64,000 nucleotides of DNA from Bacteroidia bacterium. GTDB lineage: Bacteria; Bacteroidota; Bacteroidia; Flavobacteriales; Flavobacteriaceae. The translations under genes were made by a program, and so were the position numbers. Positions 35,167 to 43,355 of this stretch are shown one piece after another. How positions within the stretch are numbered: the stretch's first letter is position 1; every line of letters begins with the position of its first letter. The notes under the pieces were generated by a model. That model did not search any database. It had not been told where the DNA came from and saw nothing but the letters and a program-made list of their open reading frames with translations. Location: contig JAUICK010000001.1 in NCBI GenBank assembly GCA_030427865.1, positions 186,001 to 250,000 of the forward strand. The letters are read 5' to 3'.

Positions 35167-35568
35167 CTAATCGATTTCTTGACACAGCTCTATTAATACT
35201 CCGTTTGTAGTTTTTGGATGCAAGAAAGCTACTAATTTGTTATCTGCTCCTTTTTTTGGGGTTTCATTTAAAACCGTAAAACCCTCTTTTTTTAATCTTT
35301 TTATTTCTTTTTTAATGTCTGAAACTGCAAATGCAATATGATGAATTCCTTCTCCTTTTTTATCAATAAATTTTGCTATTGGGCTTTCTGAGTTTGTGGC
35401 TTGAAGTAATTCTATTTTATTGGGTCCAGATTTAAAGAAAGAGGTTTTAACACCCTCTGATATAACCTCTTCGATTTTATAATGTTCTTTTCCAAAAAAT
35501 GATGCAAATAATTGATTTGATTTTTCTAAATCTTTTACTGCTATTCCTATGTGTTCAATTTTTTTCAT
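35167..35568 (-). CDS. mce: Methylmalonyl-CoA epimerase
   Basis: Interconverts the (R) and (S) forms of methylmalonyl-CoA, linking propionate or odd-chain metabolism to succinyl-CoA. The ATG at 35568 (MKKIEHIGIAVKDL) is preferred over the ORF-track start 11 codons upstream, which adds only a hydrophobic leader not found in the family. The 133 residues are a vicinal-oxygen-chelate fold with metal ligands in HIGIAVKDLEKS, HHIAFAVSD and VLIELCQE. It is a single gene between ftsX and the DUF5689 lipoprotein; methylmalonyl-CoA mutase is not in the window. Confidence 0.92.
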   Translation of the reverse strand: MKKIEHIGIAVKDLEKSNQLFASFFGKEHYKIEEVISEGVKTSFFKSGPNKIELLQATNSESPIAKFIDKKGEGIHHIAFAVSDIKKEIKRLKKEGFTVLNETPKKGADNKLVAFLHPKTTNGVLIELCQEID

Positions 35569-35588
35569 GATGTAAAAATAATATAGAT

Positions 35589-35622
35589 AAAAAAGCCTCA
35601 AAACTAAATTTTAAGGCTTTTA
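35589..35622 (-). terminator. Terminator of the TonB receptor / DUF5689 operon
   Basis: The minus-strand stem AAAAGCCT / AGGCTTTT with T-run begins about 20 bp after the DUF5689 stop. It overlaps the region upstream of the epimerase ATG, which therefore needs its own promoter nearby or readthrough. Confidence 0.65.
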
Positions 35623-35641
35623 TTCATCATTTAAATATTAA

Positions 35642-37033
35642 TTATTTGCTTCCTACTACAAAGTCATCAATCATGTAAGCACCATCTAAATCTGTATTAG
35701 TTCCAGAACCAGTATACTTAAAAGCTACAAACAATGTACCTGTATAAGAAGAAAGATCGATTAATCCAGAATCTTGAAAAGCGTACCAACGATCATCTTT
35801 TTTAGGCACATTAAAAGATAAAGGTTGCCAAGTTGCACTTAGCACATTTGTTCCATCATAATCGGTTGAAACAAATAACTCTAACTTATTATCTACATCA
35901 TTATCTAAATGATGCTGAGCTACTTTAAAGTTTAAAACCTCATTTTCTTGAGCATCCATATTTATTGAAGGAGAAACTAACCATCCAATATTTACTGCAT
36001 CTCCAGTTCTAAACGCGCTAAATTCTGTATATCCGTTTCCGCTAAAAACTTGCTCTGTCCATAATTCACGTCCAGTTTCAGCAAAATTAGTCCACCCACT
36101 AAAATCTAGATCACTATTGTCTACTGCAGATTGAAAATCTTCTGAAAAGAAAGAAACTAAAGGGTCGCATTTAGCTCCATCCATTTTTACATCAGAAACT
36201 TTATTTAAAGCTAAAACTAAGTCGCTACCATTAAATGTTTTTGAAACTACTGCAGCTATACTACCTCCGCCTGCTGGAAGAGTTTGAAATTTAAAATCTG
36301 CAAAAGCGCTTGTTTCTAGTATAAAGTTTGTGTACCCAAAACCTTCGCAACTTTCTAACAAACGTTGAGTGTCAAATCTATCGTTAGCATCTACATAGGT
36401 TTTTCCTGCTAAATCTGCTGGAAACTGAGCATTTTCTATTTTTACATACAATCCAACATGACTATCGTTTATTTCGGAAAACTTAACCACTAAAGGCATT
36501 AATTCTTCTGTTTTAGAGCTTCTTAAAATATGGTCGTTTACTTGGTTTAAAGATAAATTTTCTACTTCATCATCGCTATTCATTTTGCCTCCGATTGCTA
36601 CTACACCATCTCCAGAACGAACTTCTCCAATATAAAGTCCTTTAAGGTTAATGTACACTTCTCTTCCAACATTAAATTTATTGTAAGAGTCTGTAAGTTC
36701 TAAAACTACTTTTATAGCTGCTGTTGGGTTATTTGCTTCATCTTGAATAAAGAATTCTTTATAAAAGTTTCCAGAAAAATCTGAAGATGTTACATATCCT
36801 TTTACATAAATATCTGAAGTAATTTCTGTTGCTTGACCATTTACAAAAAGTCCTTTTAAATTTGTAACAGAAATTTCACTATAGCTATTGTTATTTAGTA
36901 AGCTTTGTAGGGCTAAACTTTCTTTTGCTCCCAAAGAATTTGGAATTTCAAAATCTCCATCTTCTACACAAGAAGTGAAGTTAATTGTAGTAATGAATGC
37001 TATTACTAAGGTGATTATTTTATTTGTTTTCAT
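35642..37033 (-). CDS. DUF5689 surface lipoprotein
   Basis: 463 residues with a lipoprotein signal (hydrophobic N-terminus, TINFTSC with Cys at 22, followed by acidic residues), so it is probably outer-membrane anchored and possibly surface exposed. The DUF5689 region follows (about 40-275: IYVKGYVTSSDFSGNFYKEFFIQD, NVGREVYINLKGLYIGE), an OB-fold-like module. The last 170 residues (FFSEDFQSAVDNSDLDFSGW ... LFVAFKYTGSGTNTDLDGAYMIDDFVV) form a choice-of-anchor-J type beta-sandwich. It is 14 bp downstream of a TonB-dependent receptor, the position of a substrate-binding partner lipoprotein. Confidence 0.87.
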   Translation of the reverse strand: MKTNKIITLVIAFITTINFTSCVEDGDFEIPNSLGAKESLALQSLLNNNSYSEISVTNLKGLFVNGQATEITSDIYVKGYVTSSDFSGNFYKEFFIQDEANNPTAAIKVVLELTDSYNKFNVGREVYINLKGLYIGEVRSGDGVVAIGGKMNSDDEVENLSLNQVNDHILRSSKTEELMPLVVKFSEINDSHVGLYVKIENAQFPADLAGKTYVDANDRFDTQRLLESCEGFGYTNFILETSAFADFKFQTLPAGGGSIAAVVSKTFNGSDLVLALNKVSDVKMDGAKCDPLVSFFSEDFQSAVDNSDLDFSGWTNFAETGRELWTEQVFSGNGYTEFSAFRTGDAVNIGWLVSPSINMDAQENEVLNFKVAQHHLDNDVDNKLELFVSTDYDGTNVLSATWQPLSFNVPKKDDRWYAFQDSGLIDLSSYTGTLFVAFKYTGSGTNTDLDGAYMIDDFVVGSK

Positions 37034-37047
37034 AATTCGTTTATTTT

Positions 37048-39807
37048 TTAAAATCTTAAGTTTACATTTAAAAAGTAGGTTGTACCTCTACCATACCAAT
37101 ATCTGTTTCCAAAAACAGGAGTGTCTAAAGCTTTGTCATTTCTTAATTGTCTGAAGTTTGCGTTTCTACCTTGTTCAAATCCACCAGATTTATATTCTTT
37201 ATTAAATAAGTTATTTACAGTTGCAAAAACGCTGATAAATTTATCGCCTATTTTCCAAGATTTTCCTCCAATTAAATTTACAACCATGTAATCATCAAAC
37301 TTTTCTTGTTGTAATAATTCTTTTGCTAAAACTGGGTCGTAATCTGCAAATGGTAAACCATCTACATCTTCATAAAAATTAGCTGATCTGTTTAATGGCG
37401 CAACATCTACATACGTATTTGTAAAAAAGTTAGTAGTTGCTCCAACCCACCAATAATCTGGGTCTCTATACTCAAAACCTACAGAGTATGCATTTTGTGG
37501 ACCAGAAGCTACCTTATAATTTTTAAGTAAAGCTGTATAGTCTTTTGATCTAAAATCTGCATCAAAACCACCTACGTTTGCAACATCGGAAGTTAAGTAC
37601 AAATCTGGATTATTATTATACGTATACTGACCTATAGAAGCAGCTCCTTTTAATTTTATAGTAGGTGTTACTTGAGCCTCTAAACCTATTTCTAAACCAA
37701 TATGTTTTTTATCTATTCCAGATAAAACTTCTTGTACAAAAGCGGTGTTGTCTCCTCCAATACCATCAGCAAAGAAAAAAGAAATTTCTGTAGCATCTTG
37801 TATTTCTGTATAATATGCTGTTAATCTTGATGTGATGATTGGGCTTCTAACAATATAGCTTACATCTGTAGTAAAGATTTTTTCGCTTTTTAGGTTTTCT
37901 ACTGTATTATTATTTTCTCTCACATTAGAGAACGAGTTTCTAATTGTAGGTGCGTTTGTTAAGTAACCAATATTTGCATCTATTAAATGACGACCCGTTA
38001 TTTTATAAGTTAATCCTCCTTTTACACCGTAATTTGTAAAGTTTAGTTTATCTGAATTTCCTAAAGAGTTATTTTCAAATCGTCCGTTTTTATATAAACC
38101 TTCTCTTTGATGGCTTGTTTTGGAAATATTAAAAGCAGTGTAAAAATCTACTTTATTGTACTTAAATTGTGTTTGTAGAAAAGCGCCTACAACATCAGAA
38201 TTTAACTTGTAATTGTATCTAAACTTATCTCCTTTACCTACAACTCTATTTGGGTCTAATAAATTGTTTTGTCTTTTATCTATTGTATTTGTGTTATCGG
38301 CAAATGGATTTATGTCTAAATACCCTGTACCTCCTAATAAATCTATTACCTCTGCAAAAGCGTTAGATCGTAAACGCTTGTATTCTAATTTTGCGTTTAA
38401 AGTAATATTACTATTTAATTCAGAATTTAATATCGAGTTGATGGTAAGTTGTTTATCGTCATTTCTATCTTCATATAAAACATAAGCATTGTCTAATCCT
38501 GCTGCTTTATTAGTTAAATTTGCGTCGTAAATTCTGTTCCAGTTTAACTGTCCATCGTTAACAAAATTTTGTTGAGATTGATAAGCTGCAGCTAAATCGT
38601 TGTTTCTTAACTGAAAACTTGGTAAGTATTGATAATAAGTTGGACTTGGGTTTGCGCCTCCATTAAAATCTAAACGGCTATTTCCTATTTTACCAAATTG
38701 ATAAGCTACATTGGTTTGCAATGTAGTATTATCGGACCAATTCCAATAATGATTTAACATTAGTATTGGTTCTTCTACTTCTTTAATTCTTGAGTTTACT
38801 TTTCTTCCATCTATATAACCCCAATAATCATTGTATTGAATTCCTTTTAAATCGAAAACTTCTTGTGTGTTAGGAGAAGACTTACCTCTTCTATTTGGAG
38901 TAAAAATAGAAGTAAGCACCAAACTATGTTTATCGTTAATCTTTTTATCAACAGAGGCAAACAAAGAATAGGCATTATAACTTGTACCATCGTTAAAACC
39001 CTCTAAACCTGCTCTTCTGCTTCCAGAAAAAGTTAATGCCCAACCACCATCTAAAATTCCAGTAGAGTGTGTGGCCATAACCCTATGTACATAACTTCTG
39101 TTTGATGAAGAATAAGAAATTCTTGTGCCTGCTCTTTGTTCTGATGCTCTTGTGTTTATATTTGTAGAACCTAATACACCACCAAAAGTAAAGTTAGAAG
39201 GAGCTAAGCCATTACTAAACTCTTGATTTCTTAAAACATCGTTTAAACCACCCCAGTTACTCCATTGTGCTCTTCCATCAGAAAGTTTGTTCATTTCAAT
39301 TCCATTAATCAAAACTTTTCCGTTTCCAGAATCTAAACCTTTAATTCTGAAGAAAGAAGAACTAAATTCGAAAGCGGCAGTTCTTAAAAATATATCTTGG
39401 GTTGCTTGTAATAACCCAGAAATATTATCTGCTGCACTTGCATCATCATTTAACTCATCATCAGTAATGGTAATTAAACTTAAATCTTGGTCTTCTGAAA
39501 TATCGTGATATAACAAAATTGTACCCAAATCAATTATTTTCCCCGAAAGTTCTATTGGGAAATTTTGAGTTTCGTAACCACTTAATTTAACCTCTAAAAT
39601 ATAACTTCCGTTTGATAAGTTTTTAAGTAAAAAAGCACCATTTAAATCAGTAATCTGACTAACTTTTGTGTTTTTTACACTTACCAAAACATTTTGAAGA
39701 GGTTTATCGGAATCGCCATCTGTAACAACTCCTTTAACAATATTTTGTGCTTCTATCCCTAAAACAAAGAATAACAGCAAAAACATTGATACAACAATTT
39801 TTTTCAT
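37048..39807 (-). CDS. TonB-dependent outer-membrane receptor with carboxypeptidase-like N-domain
   Basis: Outer-membrane active transporter of 919 residues. A signal peptide (ending in GIEAQ) precedes a CarboxypepD_reg-like domain at about 25-95 (VVTDGDSDKPLQNVLVSVKNT, GSYILEVKLSGY). A plug domain follows at about 120-220 (RIKGLDSGNGKVLINGIEMNKL) and a 22-strand-type barrel ends in YFLNVNLRF with a terminal Phe. Unlike SusC-type proteins it is paired with a DUF5689 lipoprotein instead of SusD. A minus-strand -7 match (TAATTTTG at 39855-39862) lies upstream. The divergent gene encodes a secreted nuclease/phosphatase-fold enzyme, so the locus may import nucleic-acid or phosphoester breakdown products. 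Confidence 0.93.
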   Translation of the reverse strand: MKKIVVSMFLLLFFVLGIEAQNIVKGVVTDGDSDKPLQNVLVSVKNTKVSQITDLNGAFLLKNLSNGSYILEVKLSGYETQNFPIELSGKIIDLGTILLYHDISEDQDLSLITITDDELNDDASAADNISGLLQATQDIFLRTAAFEFSSSFFRIKGLDSGNGKVLINGIEMNKLSDGRAQWSNWGGLNDVLRNQEFSNGLAPSNFTFGGVLGSTNINTRASEQRAGTRISYSSSNRSYVHRVMATHSTGILDGGWALTFSGSRRAGLEGFNDGTSYNAYSLFASVDKKINDKHSLVLTSIFTPNRRGKSSPNTQEVFDLKGIQYNDYWGYIDGRKVNSRIKEVEEPILMLNHYWNWSDNTTLQTNVAYQFGKIGNSRLDFNGGANPSPTYYQYLPSFQLRNNDLAAAYQSQQNFVNDGQLNWNRIYDANLTNKAAGLDNAYVLYEDRNDDKQLTINSILNSELNSNITLNAKLEYKRLRSNAFAEVIDLLGGTGYLDINPFADNTNTIDKRQNNLLDPNRVVGKGDKFRYNYKLNSDVVGAFLQTQFKYNKVDFYTAFNISKTSHQREGLYKNGRFENNSLGNSDKLNFTNYGVKGGLTYKITGRHLIDANIGYLTNAPTIRNSFSNVRENNNTVENLKSEKIFTTDVSYIVRSPIITSRLTAYYTEIQDATEISFFFADGIGGDNTAFVQEVLSGIDKKHIGLEIGLEAQVTPTIKLKGAASIGQYTYNNNPDLYLTSDVANVGGFDADFRSKDYTALLKNYKVASGPQNAYSVGFEYRDPDYWWVGATTNFFTNTYVDVAPLNRSANFYEDVDGLPFADYDPVLAKELLQQEKFDDYMVVNLIGGKSWKIGDKFISVFATVNNLFNKEYKSGGFEQGRNANFRQLRNDKALDTPVFGNRYWYGRGTTYFLNVNLRF

Positions 39808-39906
39808 AAATGTTTGTTTGTTTTTTTAATAAAAATTTCTTGCTAAATTGCAGACAAAATTAACAATTTTTAACAAATTATAGTGTTAAAATATCATTAT
39901 ATAATT

Positions 39907-39935
39907 TTTGGCTTGACTTTTGTTTTATATGTTTG
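39907..39935 (+). promoter_or_regulatory. Promoter of the secreted endonuclease/phosphatase gene
   Basis: TTTG, 17 bp, TATGTTTG, with the -7 ending 18 bp before the ATG at 39954. A close match to the Bacteroidetes consensus with slightly short spacing. Confidence 0.5.
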
Positions 39936-39953
39936 TAAAGTAAAACATTAAAA

Positions 39954-41009
39954 ATGAAGAAAACCCTTTATATCGTTCTTATTTTCTTGTTAGCATTTTA
40001 TACAAATACTGCTCAAGAAAAAGGAAAAAAATACAATATAAGAACCATTGCTTTTTATAATCTTGAAAACTTATTCGATACGATTAATGACATTAATAAG
40101 AATGATGAAGCAAGCCCAATGATGGAACTAAAATCTAACAGATCTAAAGTTTATTGGGACAAAATTGATAAATTAGGGAGTGTAATTGCTCAAATTGGAA
40201 TAGACAAAGCAAATACTAGTCCTGCAATAATTGGAGTTTCTGAAGTAGAAAACATAAATGTTTTAGAAGATTTGGTAAAATCTAAACATTTAGTAAAAAA
40301 GCGTTATGGTATTATTCATTACGACTCTCCAGATAAAAGAGGAATTGATGTAGCCTTATTGTATCAAAAAAGATATTTTAAACCCATTCATCACGAAGCG
40401 TTTAACCCAAATATATATAGAAACAATAGAAAAGTTTATACAAGAGATCAACTATTAGTATCTGGTTATTTAGATGATGAATTAATTCATGTAATTGTAA
40501 ATCACTGGCCATCAAGAAGTGGTGGAGAAGCAAAAAGTAGACCTTTACGTGAAAAAGCAGCCTATCAAAACACAAAAATTATAGCTCAAATTAGAGAAAA
40601 AGACCCTAATGCTAAGATTTTAACAATGGGAGATTTTAATGATGACCCTATAAACTCAAGTTTTAAAAAGGTACTAAAAACTAAAAGCAGAAAAAAAGAT
40701 GTTGGCATAAATGACATCTACAACCCTTATGAAGATCTCCATAGAAGAGGTTTTAATACCTTAGGATATAGAGATAACATTAATTTATTTGATATGATTT
40801 TAATTTCTTCACCTCTATTAGATAAAGGCGAAAAAGATTTCTCATCTTATAAAATGTTTAAAGCAATGATTTTTAACAAACGTTTTTTAACAACTCGTAA
40901 AGGTCAGTTTAAAGGATATCCGTATAGAAGTTTCTCTTATGGAGGATATACTGGCGGTTACTCAGATCATTATCCAGTATATATGTATTTGATTAAGGAA
41001 AAAAAATAA
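39954..41009 (+). CDS. Secreted endonuclease/exonuclease/phosphatase-family protein
   Basis: 351 residues with a signal peptide (MKKTLYIVLIFLLAFYTNTAQ) and the EEP metal-dependent fold. AFYNLENLFDT holds the metal-site Asn/Glu, GVSEVEN a catalytic Glu, NHWPSRSGG the catalytic His region, GDFNDDP the Asp-Asn pair and YSDHYPVYM the final Asp-His. Family enzymes cleave phosphodiester or phosphomonoester bonds of DNA, RNA or lipids; the signal peptide places this one outside the cytoplasm. It diverges from the TonB receptor gene across 146 bp that hold promoters for both, so joint function in extracellular nucleic-acid or phosphate scavenging is a reasonable inference. Confidence 0.88.
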   Translation: MKKTLYIVLIFLLAFYTNTAQEKGKKYNIRTIAFYNLENLFDTINDINKNDEASPMMELKSNRSKVYWDKIDKLGSVIAQIGIDKANTSPAIIGVSEVENINVLEDLVKSKHLVKKRYGIIHYDSPDKRGIDVALLYQKRYFKPIHHEAFNPNIYRNNRKVYTRDQLLVSGYLDDELIHVIVNHWPSRSGGEAKSRPLREKAAYQNTKIIAQIREKDPNAKILTMGDFNDDPINSSFKKVLKTKSRKKDVGINDIYNPYEDLHRRGFNTLGYRDNINLFDMILISSPLLDKGEKDFSSYKMFKAMIFNKRFLTTRKGQFKGYPYRSFSYGGYTGGYSDHYPVYMYLIKEKK

Positions 41010-41033
41010 ACCTATTATTTATTCCTATAAAAA

Positions 41034-41069
41034 ACAAAACCCCGCAACTTTTAAGTTGCGGGGTTTTTT
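41034..41069 (+). terminator. Strong terminator between EEP gene and RNase E/G gene
   Basis: GC-rich stem of about 14 bp (AAACCCCGCAACTT and its complement) with a 2-nt loop and a T6 tail. It is A-rich on the other flank, so it can terminate both convergent genes. Confidence 0.9.
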
Positions 41070-41102
41070 GATAAAAAATTATTGCCTTTTATAGAATGGG
41101 AT

Positions 41103-42635
41103 TTAAGACTTTACAGTTTTAAATCTATAATATAAATATGTGTAAGCATCACGAGGTATAATTGCAATCCACTTTTTGTGTTTTAAATACCATTTAAAAC
41201 GTATAGAATTTACTCCTTTTGTTAAATAAGCTGCAATAAAAGGGTGTACATGTAACTGAACTTTCCCTCTGTTTTTAGAGTTTGACATAAATTTTTCTAA
41301 ATCTGCTTCAATTTTATCTAACAAAACTATAGGAGCCTCTACTTGTCCATCTTTATTTGGGTTGGCTTCGGTAGTTTTTATACTTAACTCTGGTCTAACC
41401 CTTTGTCTTGTAATTTGTACCAATCCAAATTTACTTGGAGGTAATATTTTATGCTTTGTTCTATCTAAAGCCATTTGTTCTTTTAAATGCTGATACAGTT
41501 TATTTCTATTTTCAGCTTTATGCATATCAATAAAATCTACAACTATAATTCCTCCCATATCACGTAATTGTAATTGACGAGCAATTTCGGTTGCTGAAAT
41601 TAAATTTACTTCTAATGCTGTATCTTCTTGAGAACCTGCTTTATTAGAACGGTTTCCGCTATTTACATCGATAACGTGTAAAGCTTCTGTGTGCTCAATA
41701 ACTAAATAAGCACCTTTACTCATTGAAACTGTTTTACCAAATGATGTTTTTATTTGACGTTCTATTCCATATTTTTCGAAAATTGGAACAGTAGATCTAT
41801 GCAATTTTACAATTTTCTCCTTTTCTGGATAAATTTCTTGTAAATACTCTTTAATTTCTACTTTTAACGTTTCATCATTTGTAACAATACTTGTAAAAGT
41901 TTCGTTCATTACATCTCTTAAAATAGAAGATGCTCTGTTTAACTCGCTTAAAATTTTGGTTGGCGTGTTTGTGTTAGGTATTCTTTTACACATTGTTTTC
42001 CAACGATCTAATGAGTTTTGCAAATCTTTATCTAATTCTGCTACTTTTTTGCCTTCTGCAACAGTTCTTAAAATAACGCCAAAACCTTTTGGTTTAATGC
42101 TTTTTGCTAATCTTTTTAAACGTTCTTTTTCTTTTGGGTCTGCTATTTTTTGCGATACAGAAACTCGATCAGAAAAAGGAACTAAAACCAAAAATCTACC
42201 AGCTATAGACAACTCAGAACTTAATCTTGGTCCTTTTGTAGAAATCGGTTCTTTTACAATTTGTACCAACAAGTTTTGCCCTGTTTTTAGTACATCTTTA
42301 ATACTACCGTCTTTGTTAATGTCTTCTTCTTTTCGGAAGTTTTTTAAAGTAAATTCTTTATACTTACCTGTGCTTACTTTCTTAATGAATTTGTTTAATG
42401 AGTTTACTTGCGCTCCTAAATCATGATAATGCAGAAATCCGTCTTTAGGATAACCCACATTTACAAAGGATGCATTTAAACCTGTTAACACTTTTCCTAT
42501 TTTGGCTAAAAAAATATCGCCAACAGAAAACTTGTTATCAGTTGTTTCATTATTTAATTCAATAAGTTTTCCATCTCTTAATAAGGCAAAATCAATATCA
42601 GATGAATTACTACGAATTATTAATTCTGTTTTCAT
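41103..42635 (-). CDS. rng: Ribonuclease E/G family endoribonuclease
   Basis: Endoribonuclease for rRNA maturation and mRNA decay. 510 residues, the RNase G-like size without the long C-terminal scaffold of Escherichia coli RNase E. The N-terminal S1 domain (FSVGDIFLAKIGKVLTGLNASFVNVG) is interrupted by a lysine-rich insert before QNLLVQIVKEPISTKGPRLSSELSIAGR. The catalytic DNase I-like region shows EHTEALHVIDVNSGN and GGIIVVDFIDMHK with the metal-binding Asp residues. It is downstream of hup and a micro-protein gene on the same strand, and its untranslated leader folds into several hairpins, reminiscent of self-regulated rne leaders. Confidence 0.93.
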   Translation of the reverse strand: MKTELIIRSNSSDIDFALLRDGKLIELNNETTDNKFSVGDIFLAKIGKVLTGLNASFVNVGYPKDGFLHYHDLGAQVNSLNKFIKKVSTGKYKEFTLKNFRKEEDINKDGSIKDVLKTGQNLLVQIVKEPISTKGPRLSSELSIAGRFLVLVPFSDRVSVSQKIADPKEKERLKRLAKSIKPKGFGVILRTVAEGKKVAELDKDLQNSLDRWKTMCKRIPNTNTPTKILSELNRASSILRDVMNETFTSIVTNDETLKVEIKEYLQEIYPEKEKIVKLHRSTVPIFEKYGIERQIKTSFGKTVSMSKGAYLVIEHTEALHVIDVNSGNRSNKAGSQEDTALEVNLISATEIARQLQLRDMGGIIVVDFIDMHKAENRNKLYQHLKEQMALDRTKHKILPPSKFGLVQITRQRVRPELSIKTTEANPNKDGQVEAPIVLLDKIEADLEKFMSNSKNRGKVQLHVHPFIAAYLTKGVNSIRFKWYLKHKKWIAIIPRDAYTYLYYRFKTVKS

Positions 42636-42653
42636 ACTGAACTGGTTTTAACA

Positions 42654-42725
42654 CTGCACATAATTGTGCAGATGGATTAATATTGTGTCAGGTATATAAA
42701 TACCGTGCGAGGTTAGTTTAACCTC
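42654..42725 (-). promoter_or_regulatory. Three-hairpin 5' leader of the RNase E/G gene
   Basis: Three perfect small hairpins stand in series before the start codon: CTGCACA/TGTGCAG (42654-42671), GGTAT/ATACC (42691-42704) and GAGGTTA/TAACCTC (42709-42725). The gap holds no protein gene. In Escherichia coli the rne leader is structured and cleaved by RNase E for feedback; a similar role here is inference. Confidence 0.5.
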
Positions 42726-42764
42726 TAATGTCAATGAACTTTTTGTTTTCGCTAAACTATAAAC

Positions 42765-42792
42765 GAAAAAGTAAGCAAATGCTTACTTTTTC
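42765..42792 (-). terminator. Hairpin at the end of the micro-protein gene
   Basis: Perfect 13-bp stem (GAAAAAGTAAGCA and complement) with a 2-nt loop; the stop codon of the 29-residue protein lies inside it. The T-run is within the stem, so it may be a partial terminator or processing site separating hup and the micro-protein from the RNase gene. Confidence 0.6.
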
Positions 42793-42872
42793 TTATGTCT
42801 ATTAGCTCTAGCTCTTTTCTTTCTTTTGTGTGTAGAGATTTTTGCTCTCTTTCTTTTTTTACCACTTGGCAT
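42783..42872 (-). CDS. Very basic 29-residue conserved micro-protein
   Basis: A short minus-strand ORF missed by the ORF track encodes a protein starting MPSGKKRKRAKISTHKRKKR and ending NRHKKK, then TAA. Most residues are Lys, Arg or His, with a predicted pI above 12, so it must bind nucleic acid. From memory, near-identical small proteins (MPSGKKRKRHK...) are widespread in Bacteroidetes as hypothetical proteins. Composition and size resemble small ribosomal proteins such as bL36, bTHX or bL34, and a ribosomal or rRNA-binding role is plausible but unproven. It sits 51 bp after hup and before the RNase E/G gene, with a stable hairpin over its 3' end. Confidence 0.85.
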   Translation of the reverse strand: MPSGKKRKRAKISTHKRKKRARANRHKKK

Positions 42873-42923
42873 AATGTTCTGATGTTTTTTAAACCTATGT
42901 AAAAGGCTTAGATTAATGTTTTA

Positions 42924-43214
42924 TTACTTAACTGCTACTTTACTTTTTACTCCTTCTGTAAAAGTTTTAGCTGGTTTAAAAGCTGGAATATTATGAGCAG
43001 GAATTTTAATAGTTGTGTTCTTAGAAATATTTCTACCTGTTTTTTCTGCTCTTGTTTTGATAATAAAACTACCAAAACCTCTTAAATAAACGTTATCGCC
43101 ATTTTCTAATGCATCTTTCACTTCAGTCATAAATGCTTCAACAGTTGCTAATACATCTGTTTTTTCGATTCCTGATTTATCTGAAATTTTTGATACGATA
43201 TCTGCTTTCGTCAT
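42924..43214 (-). CDS. hup: HU-family DNA-binding protein
   Basis: Nucleoid protein that bends and compacts DNA. 96 residues cover the whole HU/IHF fold: MTKADIVSKISDKSGIEKTDVLATVEAFMTEV helices, then the beta arms GDNVYLRGFGSFIIKTRAEKTGRNISKNTTIKIPAHNIPAFKPAKTF with the intercalating Pro position retained. It has a clear promoter upstream and heads the unit containing the basic micro-protein and RNase E/G genes. It is divergent from mutY. Confidence 0.96.
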   Translation of the reverse strand: MTKADIVSKISDKSGIEKTDVLATVEAFMTEVKDALENGDNVYLRGFGSFIIKTRAEKTGRNISKNTTIKIPAHNIPAFKPAKTFTEGVKSKVAVK

Positions 43215-43264
43215 GTCTCTATTTTTACTATATATTTATTAATTTAATTTCAAAAATGCGGATG

Positions 43265-43293
43265 CAAATATATGATAATTAATCAATTCCAAA
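43265..43293 (-). promoter_or_regulatory. Promoter of hup
   Basis: On the minus strand TTTTTGG, 17 bp, TATATTTG, with the -7 ending 50 bp before the ATG. On the plus strand TACATTTG (43336-43343) is the -7 candidate for mutY. Confidence 0.5.
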
Positions 43294-43355
43294 AACATTA
43301 AAGGCTAATTTTATGTGAATTTTATAATGTAATTTTACATTTGTATTTTTATTTA

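Noticed and set aside
41956-42426. 156-residue plus-strand ORF
   Set aside because: It is fully antisense to the RNase E/G gene, whose protein is clearly conserved; no independent support.
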